Assembly: GCF_004919105.1 (NCBI RefSeq)
Contig: NZ_STGK01000006.1
Coordinates: 186,001 to 250,000 of the forward strand
DNA: 64,000 nucleotides
Source: Nocardioides sp. GY 10113
GTDB taxonomy: Bacteria > Actinomycetota > Actinomycetes > Propionibacteriales > Nocardioidaceae
Direction of reading: 5' to 3'
Shown one piece after another: positions 42,743 through 51,617 of the stretch (positions are counted from its first letter, which is position 1; every line of letters begins with the position of its first letter). The position numbers and the translations under genes were made by a program. Below the pieces are notes generated by a model. That model made no database searches. It was given only the letters and a program-made list of their open reading frames with translations, and was not told the DNA's origin.

Positions 42743-43123
42743 GTGATGTCGTTCACCGAGGCCGTCCGGTCCTGCTTCACCCAGTACGTCGGCTTCACCG
42801 GCCGCGCGTCACGCGCGGAGTTCTGGTGGTTCGTGCTGTTCTCGATCCTGGTCACCTTCGTGACCGGGTTCGTCGACGCGGCCGTGTTCGGCTACGGGTG
42901 GGGCGACCCGGAGCCCATCAGCACGGTGGCCTCGATCGCGCTGCTCCTGCCGACCATCGCGGTCGGGGCCCGCCGGCTCCACGACACCGGGCGCTCGGGC
43001 TGGTGGCAGCTGCTCTGGCTGATCCCCTGCGTCGGCTGGATCCCGCTGGTGATCTGGTGGTGCCAGCGCAGCGACCACCTGCACAACGAGCACGGCTACC
43101 CGTGGGTCGCGCCGGCGCGCTGA
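42743..43123 (+). CDS. DUF805 membrane protein (second copy)
   Basis: A 126-residue paralogue of the DUF805 gene at 32263: VGFTGRASRAEFWWFVLF and GARRLHDTGRSGWWQLLW. Four hydrophobic segments. GTG at 42743 or ATG at 42746 may be the start. Divergent from ppgK; convergent with the FtsX-type permease. Function unknown. Confidence 0.88.
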   Translation: MMSFTEAVRSCFTQYVGFTGRASRAEFWWFVLFSILVTFVTGFVDAAVFGYGWGDPEPISTVASIALLLPTIAVGARRLHDTGRSGWWQLLWLIPCVGWIPLVIWWCQRSDHLHNEHGYPWVAPAR

Positions 43124-43127
43124 TCGC

Positions 43128-45500
43128 TCACGCGTAGCGCAGCGCCTCGCCGGGGCGGAACCGGACCGCGCGGCGGACCGGCAGGACGAGCACCAGCAGG
43201 GCGAGCACGGTGGTGCCCACCAGCGCGATCAGGACGTTGCCGGGCGGGAAGACGACCGGCAGCCGGACCTCGACGACCTCCCAGACCAGACGCAGGATCA
43301 GCCGGGTCAGCAGGTAGCCGAGCGGGATCCCGACCAGCCAGCCGAGGAGCGCCAGCGCGACGCCCTCCGTGGTGAAGATCCGGCGGATGTCGCGGGCCCG
43401 TGCGCCGATGCTGCGCAGGATCCCGATCTCCCGGGTGCGCTCCAGCACGTTCGTGGTGATGGCGTTGGCCAGCCCGACCATGCTCATCGCCACGATCAGG
43501 AAGCCGAGCACCGCGATGGTCGTGGTCAGCGTGCTGTTCGCGGCGATCTCGTCCCGCTCGGCGACGTAGCGGATCTCACTGGTGACCTCGTAGCCCTGGG
43601 CGGCCAGGCGGTCCTCCACGGCAGCGGTGACCCGGTCGGCGGCGGCCTCCTCCCCGGAGTCGGTGCCGATCCAGTACGTGCTGGCGGCGGACGGCCGCTG
43701 CAGCAGGTCGCGGGCGGTGCCGAGCGGCACGTAGAGGGCGGTGCCGTTCTCCTGCTGGTTGGTGGCCAGGCCGATGATCTCGAAGTCCGCCTCGCCGGCG
43801 GCCGTGGTGAGGGCCACGCGGTCGCCGACGTCGATCCCGGCGCTCTCGGCGATGTTGCGCTCCAGGACGGCGACCCGGGCGGCCGCCTCGTCCTCGCCGG
43901 CGTCGAACCACCGGCCCCCGGCGAGCCGGTACCGGAAGAGCGGGTCCGGATCGACGCCCCACAGGAAGGCCTCGCGTCCGGCGAGCTCGACCGCGTTCTT
44001 CAGCACCGGCTGCGCCCGGGCCACGCCGGGCGTGGCGAGGATGGTCTCCAGCGCCCGGTCGTCGAACGGCGCGCCCGCGGTGGAGATCTGGACGTCCTCG
44101 AGGTGCGAGCCCCAGGAGGCGCGCGACGCGTCGGCCGCCGACTCGGCCAGCGCCATCACCGCGAGCAGGTTGCCGACCGCGAGGGCCACGATCGCGGCCG
44201 TGGCCATGCTGCGACGCTTGCGGCGACCCACGTTGCGCAGGCCGAGCTGGGCCACCCGCGGCAGGAAGGTGGTACGCCGCAGCGCGCGGTCGACCGCGTC
44301 CGTCCCGCCGGTGGCGGAACCGCTGGCCTCCAACGCCTCGCGAAGGTCGACGCGGAGCGCGCGGCGGATCGCCGGCAGCGCGGCCAGCGGGGGTGCCGCG
44401 AGCCCGACCAGCAGGCTGACCAGCACCACCACGGGGGCGACGCCGAACCCGACGTCGACCGCCCAGAACGAGGTGGCGAAGTAGCCGGCCAGCGCCCAGG
44501 ACATGAGGATGCCCAGCAGTGTGCCGACCACGGCGCCGATGGCGCCCAGCAGCAGCGTGGTCCGCACGTAGACCGACGCCACCTGCCGGCGCCGCGCCCC
44601 GACGGCGCGCATGACGGCGATCTCGCGGGTCTGCTCGGCCACCAGCGTGCTCAGCGTGTTGGAAACCAGGACGGCCGCCGAGATCAGCGCCAGCACCGTG
44701 ATCACCCCGAGCAGCTGCGCGAACCGCTCGGTGTCGGTCCTGCCCGGCCAGTCGCCCGGCGCGCGGATCGCCGGCAGGTTGGAGAACCCCTCGAAGCCGT
44801 CGACCGTCGCCAGCTGCCCCCGGACGCGCTCCACCGTCGCCCGGGCCGCGGCCGGGTCGGGGTCCTCGAGGCGCAGCGCCAGCCCGCCGAAGCCCGCCTC
44901 GCCGCTGAGGCCCGCGACGGTCTCCGCGTCGGCGTACAGCACGACGACGCTCTCGTCCTGCACCTGCTCGCCCCCGGGCAGGCTGCGACCGCGGCCGCTG
45001 AGCGGGAGCTCGGCGCGCGCCCCGCCGGCACCGACCAGGGTGACCGTGTCGCCGGCCGCGCCGTCGTACACGCCGGTGTTGGCGTCCTGCACGTCGGCCA
45101 GCAGCTCGCCGGGGCCGGGGAGCGCCCCGGACTCGACCCGCACCACGTCGACGGTCTGGTCGCTGAGGTCCCGGACCCCGATCAGTCGCGCCGGGGCACG
45201 CCGCTCGCCGATCAGCACCCGCGCATCGACGCTGGAACGGGCCTCGACCGCGGCGACGTTCGGCAGCGCGACGAGCGCGGCCAGGTCGGCCTCGGTCAGC
45301 TCGACGGGGCGCATGGTCACCGTGACGTCGGCCAGCCGCCCGTCGCGGACCTCGCGCTGCATGGCGTCGTCGATCAGCGGCGGAATGGCGAAGAACGAGA
45401 TGCTGGCGACCGCGATCGCCAGGGTCAGCACGGTGAAGAAGGTCCGGGCCGGCCGCCGCAGCAGGTCGGTGACGGACAACCGGTGCTCGGCCGCGAGCAT
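43128..45500 (-). CDS. ABC transporter permease, FtsX/MacB type
   Basis: A 790-residue duplicated FtsX permease. The first FtsX block has VAEQTREIAVMRAVGARRRQV, the second ERTREIGILRSIGARARDI; both follow MacB-like extracellular domains. ATG at 45500 has GGGAG at 5 nt; a GTG at 45506 is the alternative. Starts 12 nt after the ATPase gene. It is a separate system from the pair at 33.5-36.8 kb and has no two-component genes beside it. Substrate unknown. Confidence 0.92.
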   Translation of the reverse strand: MLAAEHRLSVTDLLRRPARTFFTVLTLAIAVASISFFAIPPLIDDAMQREVRDGRLADVTVTMRPVELTEADLAALVALPNVAAVEARSSVDARVLIGERRAPARLIGVRDLSDQTVDVVRVESGALPGPGELLADVQDANTGVYDGAAGDTVTLVGAGGARAELPLSGRGRSLPGGEQVQDESVVVLYADAETVAGLSGEAGFGGLALRLEDPDPAAARATVERVRGQLATVDGFEGFSNLPAIRAPGDWPGRTDTERFAQLLGVITVLALISAAVLVSNTLSTLVAEQTREIAVMRAVGARRRQVASVYVRTTLLLGAIGAVVGTLLGILMSWALAGYFATSFWAVDVGFGVAPVVVLVSLLVGLAAPPLAALPAIRRALRVDLREALEASGSATGGTDAVDRALRRTTFLPRVAQLGLRNVGRRKRRSMATAAIVALAVGNLLAVMALAESAADASRASWGSHLEDVQISTAGAPFDDRALETILATPGVARAQPVLKNAVELAGREAFLWGVDPDPLFRYRLAGGRWFDAGEDEAAARVAVLERNIAESAGIDVGDRVALTTAAGEADFEIIGLATNQQENGTALYVPLGTARDLLQRPSAASTYWIGTDSGEEAAADRVTAAVEDRLAAQGYEVTSEIRYVAERDEIAANSTLTTTIAVLGFLIVAMSMVGLANAITTNVLERTREIGILRSIGARARDIRRIFTTEGVALALLGWLVGIPLGYLLTRLILRLVWEVVEVRLPVVFPPGNVLIALVGTTVLALLVLVLPVRRAVRFRPGEALRYA

Positions 45501-45512
45501 GGTCACTCCCGC

Positions 45513-46232
45513 TCAGTCCCGGACCACGCGGCCGTCGCGGATCTCGACGACCCGCGGGGCACGGGCGGCCAGGTCGCGGTCGTGGGTCACGAACAGCACC
45601 GTCTTGCCCTGCTCGTTGAGTCGCACCAGCAGGCGGAACATCTCGTCGGCGGTCGCCGAGTCGAGGTTGCCGGTCGGCTCGTCGCCGACGATCAGCCCCG
45701 GGTCGGCCGCGAGCGAGCGGGCGATCGCGACGCGTTGCTGCTCGCCGCCGGAGAGCTCGGCGGGCAGGTGGTCGACCTTGTCGCCCAGCCCGACCGCCTC
45801 GAGGTTGCGCCGGGCCCGCTCGAACCGTTCCCGCGTGGACCCGCGGCGCAGGAAGTCGAGCGGGAGCGCGGCGTTCTCCAGCGCCGACAGGGTGGGCAAC
45901 AGCTGGAAGAACTGGAAGACGATGCCGACGTGCTCGCCGCGCCAGACGGCGAGCCGCTCCTCACTGAGGTCGTCGATCCGGGAGCCGTCGAAGTAGATCG
46001 AGCCGGCCGTGGGCCGGTCGATCCCGGTGATCATGTTGAGCACCGTCGACTTCCCGCTGCCGGACGGACCGACGACCGCGACCATCTCGCCGTGGCCGAT
46101 CCGCAGGTCGACGCCGCGCAGCGCGCGGTACTCCAGCTTCCCGGTCCGGAAGGTCTTCTCGACGCCGGACAGCTCGATCAGCGGCGGTCGGGTCGTCGCG
46201 GCCGCCTGCCGACTGGTCATCGCTTCGCTCAT
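45513..46232 (-). CDS. ABC transporter ATP-binding protein, MacB/LolD type
   Basis: A 239-residue ATPase: GPSGSGKST Walker [29 protein letters not shown] signature, [17 protein letters not shown] switch. Pairs with the permease starting 12 nt downstream. ATG at 46232 with GGGAG upstream. Confidence 0.93.
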   Translation of the reverse strand: MSEAMTSRQAAATTRPPLIELSGVEKTFRTGKLEYRALRGVDLRIGHGEMVAVVGPSGSGKSTVLNMITGIDRPTAGSIYFDGSRIDDLSEERLAVWRGEHVGIVFQFFQLLPTLSALENAALPLDFLRRGSTRERFERARRNLEAVGLGDKVDHLPAELSGGEQQRVAIARSLAADPGLIVGDEPTGNLDSATADEMFRLLVRLNEQGKTVLFVTHDRDLAARAPRVVEIRDGRVVRD

Positions 46233-46344
46233 GGGCTGCTCCCGCGCTCGGTCCCTTGAAGGATCGAGCGCGCGACGGTCTCCAGGCAGGGCCGATCGGC
46301 CCCTGTCGGCGGGGCATCTCGTCCGGCGCCGCTACCGTTCGGCC

Positions 46345-46767
46345 ATGTCCAGGCGACCCGGAGACCCGCGAGCAGCCGACCGGCGCAGCGGTCGCTCCCC
46401 CGCCGCCCGCAGGGCCACGCGCCGCGCGTCGGCCGTTGCCGCGGCGTTCTACGGGGTGCTCGGTGTCCTCGTGCTCCTCGACGAGGTGCCTGCCGTCCTG
46501 CTCGCGGCGTACGGCGTGCTCAGCGTGGTCGCGTTCGTGGTGTACCGCTCCGACAAGTCGGCCGCCGAGCACGGCCGGTGGCGGTGGTGGCGGACCCCGG
46601 AGTCGACGCTGCACGCCCTGGCGCTGGTCGGCGGCTGGCCCGGCGCGCTGGTCGCCCGGCAGGCGCTGCGCCACAAGACCGTCAAGCAGCCCTTCCGCAG
46701 CCTCTTCTGGGTCACCGTGGTCGCCAACTGCGCGGCCCTCGCCGCGTTCGTGGCGCTGCTCGGGTAG
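46345..46767 (+). CDS. DUF1294 membrane protein
   Basis: A 140-residue protein with a basic N-terminus and three or four hydrophobic segments. VVYRSDKSAAEHGRWR, ALVGGWPGALVARQALRHKT and KQPFRSLFW are the DUF1294 signature. Function unknown. ATG at 46345. Convergent with the methyl-accepting chemotaxis gene. Confidence 0.88.
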   Translation: MSRRPGDPRAADRRSGRSPAARRATRRASAVAAAFYGVLGVLVLLDEVPAVLLAAYGVLSVVAFVVYRSDKSAAEHGRWRWWRTPESTLHALALVGGWPGALVARQALRHKTVKQPFRSLFWVTVVANCAALAAFVALLG

Positions 46768-46782
46768 CGGCGCCCGCCCGGG

Positions 46783-48402
46783 TCAGGTCCGGAACTGGCC
46801 GACCGAGGTGCGCAGCGAGCCCGCCAGCTCGGCCAGCGCGTCGACCGCGGCGTGGGCCTGGGTCAGCGCCCTCGTGGTGGTCTCCGCCGCCGCGGAGACG
46901 CCGGTGACGTTCTGGGCGATCTCGCCGGTGCCGAGCGAGGCCTCGGCGACGCTGCGGGACATGTCGCTGGTCGTGGCCGTCTGCTCCTCGACGGCGGCGG
47001 CGATCATCGTCTGGTAGTCGCTGATCGAGCCGATGACGCCTGCGATCTCCCCCATCGCCTCGACGGCACCGCCCGCGTCAACCTGGATCGTCTCGACCCG
47101 ACGGGCGATGTCCTCGGTGGCCCGCGCGGTCTGCTGGGCGAGCTGCTTCACCTCGCCCGCCACCACGGCGAAGCCCTGCCCCGCCTGACCGGCACGGGCC
47201 GCCTCGATGCTCGCGTTGAGCGCCAGCAGGCTGGTCTGCTCGGCGATCGCGGTGATGTCGTTGACGACCTTGCCGATCTCCCGGCTGCTGATGCCGAGCT
47301 TGGCGACGGTCTCGTTGGTCACCTCGACCGTCGACACGGCCTCGGCGGCGACCCGGGCGGCCTCGGCCGCCGACACGGCGATCTCGCGGATGGAGGCGCC
47401 CATCTGCTCCGCGCCGGCGGCGACGGTGGCGACGTTGCGCGAGACCTCCTCGGCCGCTTCGGAAACCAGGACCGCCTGCACGCTGGTCTCCTCGGCGCCG
47501 GCGGCGATCTGCTGCGAGGTCGCCGAGAGGTCACCGGAGGAGGTGGCGACGGTGTCGGCCGAGGTCATCACCTTCTCCAGCAGCACCCGCAGGCTCTCGG
47601 TGGCGAGGTCGAGGCTCGCGGCCATCTGGCCGACCTCGTCCTGGGCGTCGATCCCCGCGCGCCGGGTCAGGTCACCCTCGGCGAGGGCGTCGACGACGTG
47701 CTTGACGGTGGCGACCCGGCGCGAGAGCGCCGCGGAGACCCACCAGCCGAGACCGAGGGAGAGCACGAGGCCGATGGCCAGCAGCGCCCAGACGACGAGC
47801 CGGTTGGTCTGGTAGGTGTCGCGCACCGCCGACGCTGCCTCGGCCGCGTCGCTGCGCTCGAGCGCCGTCAGCGCGTCCGAGGACTCGGTCATCGTCGTGG
47901 TCAGCGGGCTCATCACCTCGTCGTTCGCGGCGACCCAGGCGTCGCTGTCGCCGGCCAGCGCGAGCGGCGCCATCACCGTGTCCTGCTGGTCGAGGTAGTC
48001 GTCCACGGCGGCGACGAGCGACGCCAGCGTCTCGCGGCGGCTGCCGCTCAGGCCCGTGGCCTCCGTGTAGAGGTCCACCGCGGCGTCGAACTCCGCGAGG
48101 TCGGACCGCATCTGCGACAGCGCCGCCCGCGTGCCGGCGCGCGTCGGCGCGATCAGCGCGTCGCGAGCCTTCTGGCGCATGTCGAAGATCGCCGCCTCCA
48201 TGTCCGCGGTCGCCTCGACGGCGTGCAGGTTCGTCTCGTAGATCGCCTGCGCGGCGTCGGCCGAGGCGCCGAGCGAGCGCAGGCCCATCACGCCGACGAC
48301 GAGCGCCACGGCGGCGGCGAGGGTCACCGCGGTGAGCACCTTGGTGCGGACACCCAGGTCGCGGAACCACACGTAGGGCGAGGAGGGGCGGGGAGAGCTC
48401 AT
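46783..48402 (-). CDS. Methyl-accepting chemotaxis protein
   Basis: A 539-residue transducer. A membrane helix at about residues 18-37, an extracellular four-helix sensor (about 38-190), a second helix (about 205-225), HAMP (about 226-280) and a signalling domain with the hairpin tip EQTSLLALNASIEAARAG. The sensor belongs to the 4HB_MCP class. ATG at 48402. No cheA, cheW or flagellar genes appear in the window, so the partner apparatus is elsewhere or absent. Confidence 0.93.
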   Translation of the reverse strand: MSSPRPSSPYVWFRDLGVRTKVLTAVTLAAAVALVVGVMGLRSLGASADAAQAIYETNLHAVEATADMEAAIFDMRQKARDALIAPTRAGTRAALSQMRSDLAEFDAAVDLYTEATGLSGSRRETLASLVAAVDDYLDQQDTVMAPLALAGDSDAWVAANDEVMSPLTTTMTESSDALTALERSDAAEAASAVRDTYQTNRLVVWALLAIGLVLSLGLGWWVSAALSRRVATVKHVVDALAEGDLTRRAGIDAQDEVGQMAASLDLATESLRVLLEKVMTSADTVATSSGDLSATSQQIAAGAEETSVQAVLVSEAAEEVSRNVATVAAGAEQMGASIREIAVSAAEAARVAAEAVSTVEVTNETVAKLGISSREIGKVVNDITAIAEQTSLLALNASIEAARAGQAGQGFAVVAGEVKQLAQQTARATEDIARRVETIQVDAGGAVEAMGEIAGVIGSISDYQTMIAAAVEEQTATTSDMSRSVAEASLGTGEIAQNVTGVSAAAETTTRALTQAHAAVDALAELAGSLRTSVGQFRT

Positions 48403-48512
48403 GGTTCTGCCTTTCGAGGCGAGCGCCACGCGGGTCGAGCGCGACGACAGGCACTGGTACTGCCCGGCACATCGGGCGCGTGCAGGCCTGGATGAAACGT
48501 CAACCACAAGTC

Positions 48513-48544
48513 GTCGGGCCCGAAACAAACCGAACGGGCCCGAC
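48513..48544. terminator. Hairpin in the gap upstream of the chemotaxis gene
   Basis: GTCGGGCCC (48513-48521) and GGGCCCGAC (48536-48544) are complementary over 9 bp with a 14-nt loop. The 375-nt gap 48403-48777 that holds it has no supported gene; the hairpin may end the upstream secreted-protein transcript. Confidence 0.45.
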
Positions 48545-48777
48545 TCGCCAGGGCCGATGTCCCGTGCGTGCCGAGAACGCGCTGGAACCGCACGAGAACC
48601 ACCCCCGCCCCGCACCGTTCGCGCAGGTCAGAGGGGCCCGCCTCGAGGGTGGGCGTTCGCGACCGGACGGGCCGGCCAAGGGCAGGAGGGCCTGGCGGGC
48701 GATGTCGAGGACCCCGAACGTCGCCGCGACGGGGATCCCGTCGGCGGCCGGCTCGCGGGCGAGCGCGCGGCCCTCGC

Positions 48778-49359
48778 TCAGCGCGAGATCATCTGCACCT
48801 CGAGGTACGCCTGCGGGCCCGCTATCCAGGAGCAGGTGTTCGTGTTCGCGCCGTAGTTCCAGTAGAAGAGCTCGACGGAGTCGCCCTTGGCGAGCTTCAG
48901 CACCTCCCCGACGTCCTGGTTGCGATAGCCGGCGCCCGGGTTGTCCTGACCGCTGAACAGCTTCACCTCCCCATTGACGACGATGGCGATGTCGCTGCCT
49001 CCGTCGTCGGTCCCGGAGCCCCAGCAGATGCTGCCCTTGACCGCGTAGCGGCCGGCCTGCTTCACGACGATCCTGTCGTCGCCGGGGGTGTACAGACCGC
49101 CCACGTCGTACCCCTGGACGCTCATGTCCACGGCGTTGTTGGAGCCGTTCAGGGGCACCGTCCCAGCCTCCATCCGGGCCCCGGGGAGGAAGTTCTTCGC
49201 CGTGTCCTTCACCTTGAGGCCGGCGACGTCGGCGGATCTCACCGAGTCGTTCTTGATGTCCTTGCCCGTGATCAGGCCCGCGGCGTAGGCGCCGCCCGTC
49301 GAGACGGCGAGGAAGAGGGCGAGGGTGGACGCGATATCGGCATACCCGGGTCGACGCAT
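48778..49359 (-). CDS. Secreted protein, C1q/TNF-like beta-sandwich
   Basis: A 193-residue exported protein. The N-terminus MRRPGYADIASTLALFLAVS is a signal peptide, followed by AYAAGLITGKDIKNDSVRSADVAG, a motif common in actinobacterial secreted proteins. The rest is beta-rich (GRYAVKGSICWGSGTDDG and a C-terminal YLEVQMIS), resembling jelly-roll domains. Function unknown. ATG at 49359; terminator of ssrA precedes it. Confidence 0.75.
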   Translation of the reverse strand: MRRPGYADIASTLALFLAVSTGGAYAAGLITGKDIKNDSVRSADVAGLKVKDTAKNFLPGARMEAGTVPLNGSNNAVDMSVQGYDVGGLYTPGDDRIVVKQAGRYAVKGSICWGSGTDDGGSDIAIVVNGEVKLFSGQDNPGAGYRNQDVGEVLKLAKGDSVELFYWNYGANTNTCSWIAGPQAYLEVQMISR

Positions 49360-49489
49360 GAGCGCGCTCCAATGTGTGGGAAGGGGATCCAGCCGGTGCG
49401 CCACCGGAGGCGGTGGCCCTTCGCATCCTTCGGGCTCGGCACCGCACCGTCAACCCGCGCGGCCGCATCGGCCACCTGGTCCAGACACG

Positions 49490-49528
49490 CGAGAGGGCCC
49501 GGACCGCGGTGCGGTCCAGGCCCTCTCG
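49490..49528 (-). terminator. Terminator of ssrA
   Basis: CGAGAGGGCC/GGCCCTCTCG arms (49490-49499 and 49519-49528) enclose a second perfect stem GGACCGC-ggt-GCGGTCC. It begins 20 nt beyond the CCA end of tmRNA. Very stable stem; no U-tract. Confidence 0.75.
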
Positions 49529-49547
49529 TGGGGTCCAGCATGCTGGC

Positions 49548-49918
49548 TGGTGGAGCTGCGGGGAATCGAACCCCGGTCCTCGAGCGTCGATCCAGGTCTT
49601 CTCCGGGTGCAGTCCGTGATGTCGTGTTCTCAGCCCCGGTGCTCGCACGGACACGTCACCGACAGGCTCAGTCAGGTTTGAGTCCCGATCAACCACCCTG
49701 ACAGCAGTGGATCAGCAAGTCTCCTAGATGACGCCTGGGTCCGGGACGGAGACGGATGCCCGGTCAGACGCTTCGATCACCGCGTCAGGCGGCGAGAGCG
49801 AAGGAACTGCGCTTAGCGTTGGCAGTTATTGGTTTCCAGCGATCGTTTACGAGATGACGCTGGCTTCTCGACCCGCTTCCCCTGGAACTAACGTCCCAAG
49901 TCGAAACCGATCAGCCCC
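49548..49918 (-). ncRNA. ssrA: Transfer-messenger RNA (tmRNA)
   Basis: 371 nt. The 5' end GGGGCTGATCGGTTTCGAC pairs with the 3' end ...GCAGCTCCACCA, and the T-arm GGTTCGATTCC-type sequence is present near the 3' end. The tag frame runs 49823 down to 49785: resume codon GCC, then ANAKRSSFALAA and a TGA stop. ALAA at the C-terminus is the ClpXP degradation signal. Rescues stalled ribosomes together with SmpB, encoded nearby. Confidence 0.97.
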
Positions 49919-49933
49919 TCTTGAGTTGTGCGG

Positions 49934-50866
49934 TCAGTCTACGGGGTACAACCCCGCGGCCGCGCGCGGGATTCCCAGGAGCCGCAGCGCGTTGTGCCAG
50001 CAGACGTCGCGCAGCCAGTCCTCGCCGAGGCCCGTGGCGGCCAGCCACGCGAGCTGCTGGCCGTAGGGGAACGGCAGCGTCGGGAAGTCCGAGCCCCACA
50101 CCACGCGGCCCTGCAGGTCGCGCAACCGCGGCACGAGGTCGGGCGGGTAGCCGTGGCCGTGGGCGTGCGCGTCCTCGGCGAAGAAGTGGGTGAACGCCAT
50201 CGACGTGTCCAGGTGCACGCCGTCGTACCGCTCGGCGAGGGCGAGGAACTCCCCGCACTCCGGAGAGCCCATGTGGGCGATCACCAGCCGCAGCCGCGGA
50301 TGCCGCGCCAGCACCCGCGCGGTCGAGTCGGGCCCCGTGTACGGCGTCCCGACCGGCCCCGACCCGGCGTGCACCATGATCGGCGCACCGGAGTCGGCCA
50401 GGGTGCCCCAGACCGGCTCGAGCAGCGGGTCGTCGAGGTGGTAGCCACCGACCTGGAGGTGCAGCTTGAAGATCTCGACGCCGTCGGCGACCAGGGCCGG
50501 CACGTAGTCCGCGGCCTCCGGCTCGGGGTAGAAGGTCGCCGAGCGCAGCGCCTCGGGGACCTCGGCCGCGAAGTCGCGCGACCAGTCGTTGAGGAAGCCG
50601 GCGACGCCCGGCTTGTGGGCGTAGGGCAGCGTGGAGAAGCGGCGTACGCCGGCCTCGCGGAGGAAGGCCACGCGGTCCTCCGCCGGCAGCCGGTAGCGGA
50701 TCGGCCACTCGCGCCCGATCAGCTCGCCGCCGCCGTCGAACTCCCGCCAGACCGCCTTCTCGATGGGCGGCGGCAGGAAGTGGGCGTGCAGGTCGATCAG
50801 CCCGGGCAGGCCGAGTCGCTCCCAGAACGCGCGCGCCTCGGCGGCGTCGTGGGCGAGATCAGTCAC
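49934..50866 (-). CDS. Amidohydrolase 2 family protein
   Basis: A 310-residue TIM-barrel metal hydrolase of the ACMSD-like group. [12 protein letters not shown] carries the first metal HxH; later IVHAGSGP-like [20 protein letters not shown] and [10 protein letters not shown] provide further metal and catalytic residues. Its GTG start overlaps smpB by 8 nt, so it is coupled to smpB. Substrate unknown. Placement between smpB and ssrA is notable. Confidence 0.85.
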   Translation of the reverse strand: MTDLAHDAAEARAFWERLGLPGLIDLHAHFLPPPIEKAVWREFDGGGELIGREWPIRYRLPAEDRVAFLREAGVRRFSTLPYAHKPGVAGFLNDWSRDFAAEVPEALRSATFYPEPEAADYVPALVADGVEIFKLHLQVGGYHLDDPLLEPVWGTLADSGAPIMVHAGSGPVGTPYTGPDSTARVLARHPRLRLVIAHMGSPECGEFLALAERYDGVHLDTSMAFTHFFAEDAHAHGHGYPPDLVPRLRDLQGRVVWGSDFPTLPFPYGQQLAWLAATGLGEDWLRDVCWHNALRLLGIPRAAAGLYPVD

Positions 50867-51371
50867 GCATGCCCTTGAGGCGGCGGCCCAGCTCGGTCTG
50901 CTTCTCGCGGTCCGCCTCGCGGGAGGCGATCGCCTGCCGCTTGTCCCAGGTCTTCTTGCCCTTGGCGACGCCGATCTCGACCTTGGCCCGGCCCTTCACG
51001 AAGTAGAGGCTGAGCGGGACCACGGTGAGGCCCTTCTCGGTGATCCGGCGCTCGATCTTGGCGATCTCCGCCGCGTGCAGCAGCAGCTTGCGCTTGCGGC
51101 GGGCGGCGTGGTTGGTCCAGGTGCCCTGCGCGTACTCGGGGATGTGCACGGCGTGCAGCCACGCCTCGCCGTTCTCGATGTCGACGAACCCGTCGACCAG
51201 GCTGGCCCGGCCCATCCGCAGCGACTTCACCTCGGTGCCCTGGAGCACCAGGCCGGCCTCGTAGGTGTCCTCGATCTGGTAGTCGTGGCGCGCCTTCTTG
51301 TTCGAGGCGATGAGCTTGCGACCCTCGGCGATGTTCTTGTCGGGCTTCGCTCCCCCGGACTTCGCGGACAT
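50859..51371 (-). CDS. smpB: SsrA-binding protein SmpB
   Basis: A 170-residue trans-translation factor. The conserved core [20 protein letters not shown], then [18 protein letters not shown] and the C-terminal [20 protein letters not shown] are diagnostic. Binds the tRNA-like part of tmRNA. Start at 51371 (MSAKSGG); an ATG at 51380 is possible. ssrA lies 0.9 kb downstream on the same strand. Confidence 0.95.
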   Translation of the reverse strand: MSAKSGGAKPDKNIAEGRKLIASNKKARHDYQIEDTYEAGLVLQGTEVKSLRMGRASLVDGFVDIENGEAWLHAVHIPEYAQGTWTNHAARRKRKLLLHAAEIAKIERRITEKGLTVVPLSLYFVKGRAKVEIGVAKGKKTWDKRQAIASREADREKQTELGRRLKGMRD

Positions 51372-51579
51372 GGGCGCCATTCTCCCAGTCGAGGGCAACC
51401 GGATCGAAACCGACCGGCACTCAACCGACCAGACCTCGGGTCGGCTACCGCGGGGAACGCGAAGCAAGCGGTCCGCAGGGAGCGAAGCGACCGGAGGCCG
51501 CGAGCGAGCTTCTCCGCGTGCCGACAGGGCAAGACGCCAGACCACCGGGCACCGAGCGGACCTCGACCGCGCGGCCGGC

Positions 51580-51607
51580 AGCGTGTCGAGCGAAGCGAAG
51601 ACACGCT
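51580..51607 (-). terminator. Hairpin after the M23 peptidase
   Basis: AGCGTGTC (51580-51587) and GACACGCT (51600-51607) form an 8-bp stem with a 12-nt loop, 11 nt past the M23 stop on the minus strand. It separates the ftsEX-M23 run from smpB; the remainder of the 246-nt gap shows no gene. Confidence 0.55.
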
Positions 51608-51617
51608 CGGCCCATGG

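Noticed and set aside
48401..48856. Small plus-strand frames upstream of the chemotaxis gene
   Set aside because: Arg/Pro-rich composition, no ribosome site and no similarity; the gap is considered non-coding.
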